From Stramonita haemastoma (lineage: Eukaryota > Mollusca > Gastropoda > Neogastropoda > Muricidae): a DNA stretch of 64,000 nt. The position numbers and the translations under genes are program-made. The notes beneath the pieces are model-generated. The model was given only the letters and a program-made list of their open reading frames with translations. It searched no databases and was not told where the DNA came from. Positions 41,593 to 49,767 of this stretch are shown here, piece after piece (position 1 is the first letter of the stretch; every line of letters begins with the position of its first letter). The stretch lies in NCBI GenBank assembly GCA_030674155.1, contig CM060335.1:34212281-34276280 (forward strand). Reading direction: 5' to 3'.

Positions 41593-44500
41593 ACATTCTG
41601 TGCTCTCTTGAGCAGAAGTGTTCCAGCCAGGAAAAAACAGCTGTCCCTGCATCTCTGTGACAAAGGCCTCCCACTGCTCGCTGGGGTTGTTCAGGTTGAT
41701 GGCTTGATGAACTGCCTTGTCAAAGCTGGAACACAACAGGAACACATTTATCATAACTGTCTGAATGCTCATCAACAAATGCATACATACATAGCTGTTT
41801 TCCATTCCATCCCATCCCGGGCCAGCTGGTGCTAATTACAGCAGCAACTGAGTGCGCTTGAACTTGGTAAAAAGTAGGGGAACGCTAATTTTAGCGCTGG
41901 GCCCTGGACTAAGTTATGCTGGATTTGCGTGCTGTGATACCACGCTCAAGAACAAGCTCTCACAAATGCATGTGCGTGCACACACTCACATGCACGCAAA
42001 TCAACACAATCTCCCATACTCACACTTCATTCTGGCATGGACAACTTTTGACATGCATATGCACACAAACATGCATGTATAACCTCATGAATGCATACAT
42101 GCACAAAAATATTCTTTGATGAATGTAAACTGTTCATTAAAAACTTCATCTTGGTGCATGGTCATAATCAAGTACAGATTTGCTGACTCGCACCTTCCAC
42201 TGACTGAATGAGATAATACAGAAACGTAACTGGCTAAATGACAAAACAAACATGTATGTTCTCTTTGACTGGCTGCTGGGGACAAACCAGGACCCCCCCC
42301 CCCCAACACACACACACACAAAGTGCGCACACACTGGCACACAAACACACACACAAAACACAACACACACACACACACACACAAACAACCACACACACCA
42401 ATAAACACTTTGTTTTGCAATGATACATGTTCATGCACACAATTTACCTGTGCAGGGCCTTGGCACTCTCCACGATGTCTTTGTTGGTCAGACACAGGTA
42501 GGTCAGGTTGCACAACACCAACAGGTAATGGAACAGGAACTCTGCATCCTCTGTGGTGTCACGCTCACTCTGATATGCCTGCAGAAAACGCATCACAACC
42601 ACTTTGAGGTCTGCCAATAAAAAGATCACCCTTCTCCCTCTCCAATATACATGTATATGTGCGTGTGGTGTATATTCGAATTTGCTAAAACTATAAACTG
42701 TTGCTGATTGCTTGTGTCTTGTATGGGTTTAATGCAAGCGCTTTCATTTGTTTTTACAAGATATAGCGCTATATAAATTCCATGTATTATTATTATTATA
42801 TCATATCAGATGTTACAACTTGCCAGACACAAAAATAGCAAACTTCAATGTTTGGTGACTAGTCACTATTCTTTTCTGTCTACAAAGTCTGACAATTTGT
42901 TTTCTTCCATTTCTCAATTTCTAAAATGAACTGATTTAAGTTTTCCCCCCCCAAAACCAGTAAAGATAGTGGTGTCTGGAACAACCTCATCATAGTGTTA
43001 AAGTGATGGGTCTGAAATTTCAGAACATGCAAAAAAGCAAGATTGTGTATTCAGGTGACCCAATTCCATCGATTCTCTAAATCCTAATGCTTATCCTTCA
43101 CAATTTTTTTAAAATTAAATACTGTATAGACTGACAGAATTGACACAGGTATCAAATACAGGTTCAGCCATGTTAAAGAAAAAGTAGGTCACAAAGGATC
43201 CAGTGAAAAATAATTTTTTAAAAACTTGTCTGAATCAATGCAAAAACAACATTGCCACCAGCAGCCAAAAGACAAAGACTTTTGATGCTTGAACACAACA
43301 CAAGACAACACAACACATACAACAGGTTTTGATACATGAACTGAACACCCACAAAACAACACACACCACAGGTTTTGATACTTCACATACCACAGGTTTT
43401 GATACATGAACTAAACACTCACAACACAACACAACACGTACCGCAGGTTTTGATACTTAAACTGAACACTCACAATACAACACAACACAACATATATCAC
43501 AGGTTTTGATACTTGAACTAAACACTCACAACACACACTACAAGTTCTGATACTTCAACTGAACACTCACAACACAACACACACCACAAGTTCTGATACT
43601 TCAACTAAACACTCACAACACACCACATACCACAGGTGCTGACACTTGAACCCAACGCCTTGATGCTTACCATGAAGACATCGAAGAGACACTCGTACCA
43701 CTTGAGGGAGGAGGTGAAGGCAGTGGTGCGGTTTGTCTCCACTGCGTTGACGTAAGCCTCCTCCACTCGCCTTGAGTCCAGGTACATGCGCAACAGCTTG
43801 ATTCTCAGGTCCACATCCTGCGGCTTCTTCACCTGAAGAAAACAAGCATCACACATGCTAAAAAAAATGATAAATAAATCTCTTTTTTTTTAAAAAAGAA
43901 AAAAAAAGCATCATACGTGCTGCAGCACAGTTGCATAAATATACAACGAATCTCAATGATAAAACAAATACAAGAAAAACTTTAAAAAGCTGGGTCTTTT
44001 TCTTTTTTTTTTTAAGATTGTATGAATTGCTAAACCTAATGCCTGTACTCCAGACTTTTGAGCCAACTGCAAACTATCACAATCTCAAAAAAAACAACCA
44101 AACAACCCCTATCACCATCTCTTTTTTGTGTGTATTTGTGTCAATGGTTTTGTCCACCTCAGTGGGGAAGGGGGCGCAATTTATTTTTGAGGGGGGGGGG
44201 GGTAACTTTCACAAGCATAGTAATGCTTGAATTCTAGCAAAAATTCTAAAATTACCCTCTTTTTCACAAACAGAGAAAATTCAACAAACCTATTCTTCCT
44301 TTTTTTGTTGTTGATGAACGCATAGACAGCAACTCTTGTCATCTATCATATGACCAAAATTGCATTGCACTAGTGCCTGACAAGTCAAGCCCAGCATATC
44401 TGACTTTGGCATGGGAGAGAATTTTCTTTCAAGTCTTTCTGGAAAAAAGGCAGGTGAATGGACTAAGTTGGCAGAAAATAGACAAGGAGGTGACAGGAAG

Positions 44501-44918
44501 AAAAAAACATGCAAAAATAAAGAGAGGGATAGAAAAGAGGGAACTCCGGGCACAAAGTTTTCAGAAGGTGGGGATGCTATTTAGACTGACAGGTTCCCGG
44601 GCATCACAACAGGAGGAACCTATTCTTAACACTTCAATTTTCAAACTAAATTTTCTAAATCATGCTCCACCTTTTTTTTTTTCTTTGTGATTAACCAAGC
44701 TTAAATGGCCAGAACTAGCATGGAAAAGATAGGCAAAAGATGATGACTTTACCAGTTCAGAGGAAATCAGATGTTCCAAATCTCCATCATTGCTCTGGGA
44801 TGGTGAAGCTGCAATCATCTTCTCCTGTAACATCACACCACAAATAGATAAATAAATACATATGTATATATTATATATATACCAAACAAATTTTTAATAA
44901 TACTGCACACATGTAACT

Positions 44919-44984
<66 letters not shown>

Positions 44985-47900
44985 TCCCAGAATATATGAG
45001 CATTTGACATCATTGAAGAAAACAACAAACAAGACTAATGGAAATTTCAGAACCCTACTGACAAAAATTCATTACAAAATCAAAACCACAAAAAGGAGTG
45101 ACTGTCTGAGTGTGCACATGTGCTTGCAAAGAACCCTCCTCCACAGCCCCTTCCCAGCACATGTACATACATACACACCCACACATGCATGCATATACAG
45201 AGATTAAAACACAGAGTAACACACAATGAAAACTGTGTGCACAGGAACAAAAGTGAATGTCTGTTATACCTGCATCTAGGAGATCAAATCCATCACTGAT
45301 TTTTCCTGTTCCAGTTTATGAGCAGACAACATCAACATAGCCGCAAATCTGCTGCACTTTTAAACCATGTGCAATATTCCTTTTAAACACCTGTTTAACT
45401 ACGAGTATTTAAAATATATGATCCCACAACACCTCAGTATCAATGAATTAAATTTCCAGTCACTCACTTTCAGCTTGAAGAGGACTTCACTCTGTGGATG
45501 TAGCTGCTCAGCCCCTCTCCAGCCAGTACTGCAGAAACACAGACATCAGACATATATTCACTCATTCAAAAATGAACATAACCAAATATAATGACTACAG
45601 CACTAAAGTGTCATGTTTTGTAATCATCAGATCTTTAAATCTTGGTTAATGTACTCTCTACTCAAAATTAATCAAACATGAGCTTTACTTTTTCTAAGCC
45701 TTTTTCTTCTTTATCTTTAAAAACTTATTTTGTATTTTGCTTCAAAATATTTTTTTACATCAATACTCTTCTTCTGATTAATCAGGCTACAAAGTATGTA
45801 TGAAGCTTTTTTATGTGTGCCTCAGCTAAAGCTCAGAAGTTCACCAATGGTGAGATTTATGCATATGCAACCATTTCCCCACCACTACCACCACCACCAC
45901 CATTTAGGTAGCCACATTCAGACTTCAGGGATGGTGTCTAAACATGACACCTGTGTGCATGCTGGGTTTTCTTCTGTCATCTATTCCTACCACAACACAA
46001 ACGCCTACTCTTCTGAAAGGCAAAACAGGTTTTTAACATGTGCGCAAGATGTTCTGCATGCATTTGCACAAGGGGCCTTGGTTTATAGTCTCATCCGAAG
46101 AACTTTGACATTCAGTTTCCTTTTTTCCGTCAAACTGGGAAGAAAGGGCAAGACTGGGAATCAACCCCAGAACCTCACAGTTTACTTGTTGGCAGGCGAA
46201 CATCTTACCATCCTACAACCCTGTATAAAGCATACAAGTATCAGTATGTTGAGATGCCTTGTTGGTTCACAAAGCAAAAACAAAAAAAAAGGGCCAGATC
46301 TTATTTTAATTAAGGACGGGACTAGAACAAACAAACCATGCCTTGATATCCTTCCCCTGGTGTGCTGTTACAGTAGATGTTTTGCAACTCACTGATCAAA
46401 TTTAACAGCACTGTTTTAACCACAGTATACAGGCTCTCTCACAACTCTTTTTTTTTTTTTTTTGCTCTCCCACAACAAATTCCTCTAAAAGCAGACTGAA
46501 TGGGGTAGCCCTGCACTTAGCACCTTCTAAAAGAAGCATCACTCTGTTTGTGAAAATGGAAACCAAAACTGTCTCCACTCCATTTTCATGATAAAATTAA
46601 CCAAGTGCAAAAGAAACCAGGACCTACCTGTCCTTTCCCAGCATCAACTCCTATGTCGCTGTACAGCTCACATACTGGAACATAATTTGTTCACAATGAA
46701 ATAATGCAACTTGAAAAACAAATCAATGAATAATAAGATCACTATGACAACACCTTTAATTTTTCTGATTTGTTTTCAGTACTCATCACTTAAAAACAAA
46801 TCCATCTATTCAAACAAAGATAGGATCACCAATGACTATCCTTTATGGTTTTTTTTAATTTGTATCTCATCACTTTTCAGTTAAAACAAATCCATCGATT
46901 AAACAATAATAAGATCACTGTGACCAATGCTTTCACTTTCTTTTAGCTCATCATTTACAGGTAAATATAGAAACTTTCCTCAAATTGACAATAACACAGT
47001 ATATTATAACTCACAAAAATACCCCGTTTAAGTAATAAGCATTAGAAACTTTTATCATATACGGTACCATCAAATTCATATACCCATGTATGCATACCCT
47101 AAAAGATAAGTTCTCTAAAAAAAATAATAATGCAAACTACCCTGTCGGATGCCAAGGGCCTGTGAGCATAAATAACAACCCCACCATCTGGAAATTCTGT
47201 GCAAGGAATTCCCTCTTTCTATCCATCATTTTGCTTCAGCCTTTTTTTTTTTTCTTCTTGTCTATTTAAAAGAATAATTAATTTTTTTTTTTTTAAATGA
47301 AGAGACATAAAAATGAAACTTTTAAAAAATCTTCCTATTTTCAGCTTTCTTGGACCATACTCCAGCCTTTCTTTCAGAAAATGTAAAAAATAACTACTTT
47401 CAAATTCAAATCTTCATCATCTCTTTCCCATCTTCACTATCATCCATCCTTTTTGCCAAAAACAGATATACTGAGCCCCTGCCACATAATGGCAGTACAA
47501 CACATTTAAATTAGATGGACAGTAACCAAACTAAAGTTTCAAGCAATGATGCTCTACTTGTGGAGTCCTGCCATGCTGGTAGAGTGCCGGCCCTGTGACT
47601 CAAGGGAGCACACCATGATCTAACTAAGCTGACCCCACCCCAGTGACCAAGAATCTTAGTGGAGATTTGAAGGACCTGCAGCGAACATCTGCCTTCATCA
47701 CTGGTTGTCCATCTGAAGAATGCTGAAAGCCGTATTCTTTATGTTTGGAGTTTATACAAAATAAGGCAAACAAAATTAAACTTTCACCCCAAGACATTTG
47801 TATGCAGTTTTAAAGTCCTACTATAAAAATAAACCATGCAAAAAAATGTGTCTTACTCTTCAGCACAACATCTTTGCCTGAGCCTCCCATGTCCAGAAAC

Positions 47901-49714
47901 CTGTTGATCAACAAAACAGTCACATATGAAAAAAGAAAAGAAAACGCAAAGACAATGGTTAGCAAAACAAAAACAAAACAAAAAACTCCAGTTTCAAATT
48001 ATTACTTAAATAGCTTTTTAAATTCATTAACACAATCCACACTCCATGTTTCTGCTTTTTCGCTTTGGATCACCTTAACTTTTGGTGTTTTTTTAAGGAT
48101 CCATAGATTTTAGAAATGTCCACTAAACTGATTGAAAATGGTTTTCATGTCTTTTTTAACTTTTTAAGTTCCATTAATAATTCTTTTATATTTCATAACT
48201 GTTCACAAAATTGATTGAAAGTGGTCTAAGTATCTTTCTAAACTACTAAGATCCAACAGCAATTCTTCTATGTTTCAGAAATGTTCACAAAATGGATTTT
48301 TTTTGTTTGTTCCTCAACTCAAGCTCCCAGATTCACCAATGGTCAGATTCATGCATACGCAGCCGCATTTCAACTCCAGGGATAGTGTCTAAATATGACA
48401 CCTGTGTGCATGCTAGGTCCATTCCTACCACCACAAGATGGCCTTCTCTCCCAAAAGGCAGAACGTGTTTTTAATATGTACACAAGGTGTTCTGCATGCA
48501 TTCACACAAGGAGCCTTGGTTTAAAGTCCCATCTGAAGGATCAATTTTTTTCATCAAACTGGGAAGAAAGGGCAAGGCTGGGAATCAAACCCAGAACCTC
48601 ACGGTTTACTCGTTGGCAGGCGAGTATCTTAACCATCCTGCCAACCTCCTTACTACATACTTACAAAATTGATTAAAAATGGTCTTCGTATCTTTAAAAA
48701 CTACTTTCAGTCACAGCAGATTTCTCTCCTTAAAATTTTGGCTTTCTCCTGAGGGACAGTCACCCCAACAGCCACGCCACCCATTTAAAAAAATATATAT
48801 ATTGTCTGCATATACATGTATTTGTTTCCCAATCAGAGAAACTTTTTACTACAGGTTTTTGCTAGGGACAACTTTGTTACCATGGGTTCCTTTATGCACG
48901 GTGAAAAGGTTTTGCACACGGGACCTCACTTTATCATCTCATCCAAAAGACTAGCACCTAGACCACCACTCAAGCTTTGTTGGATGTAGAAAAAGTTTGA
49001 GTACAAATGGGGATCAAACCTACAGTCCTCAATTTCTAGGCAAGGGTATTACCTCTTAACCACTAATCCACCCACTGACATTAAGTAAATTATAAAACTG
49101 GAATACCATCACACAATTTTCAGTTTTGCACAAAGTGCCTCAGGAAGCATAAGCATTTTGTTTTCTCAAACCATAATCCTCTCCAACAATAACTTTCAAA
49201 AATTTTCCAAAATGTATTCTGAAAAAATACATTTGTTTGTCTTTATTTCAAAACTTTTTTTTTTAATTCATGTACTTTCATCACACATAATGGGGGTTTT
49301 GTTGTTGTTTATTTACAACATATATATTTTCTTTATAATTAGCACTCAATTTAAAACTCAATTCAAAAACATGATGACACCACTTAAAATAAAATTTAAA
49401 AAACAGATTCCCAGAAAAAGGATCCTATTATATAGATAGATCTACAATTCTGAAAACCAAATAACTATGGTACCTTTTGTAGGCCTCCACTGCATTTTCC
49501 TTATTGCCGACAGCCTCCTCAATCTGACCCAGCAGCCGGAATGCCTGAGGAACAGTCTCCCGGACACTCAGAAAGGAAGCTAGGTACCTAAAAGCAACAA
49601 GAACATTTTTTTTACTGCACTGCTTTATATAATAATACATCAACTCCTTCCTTTACAAACACTCTATGCAGGCATATATATCATTATATGTTCTAACTGA
49701 ACTCTCTCTCTCCT

Positions 49715-49767
<53 letters not shown>

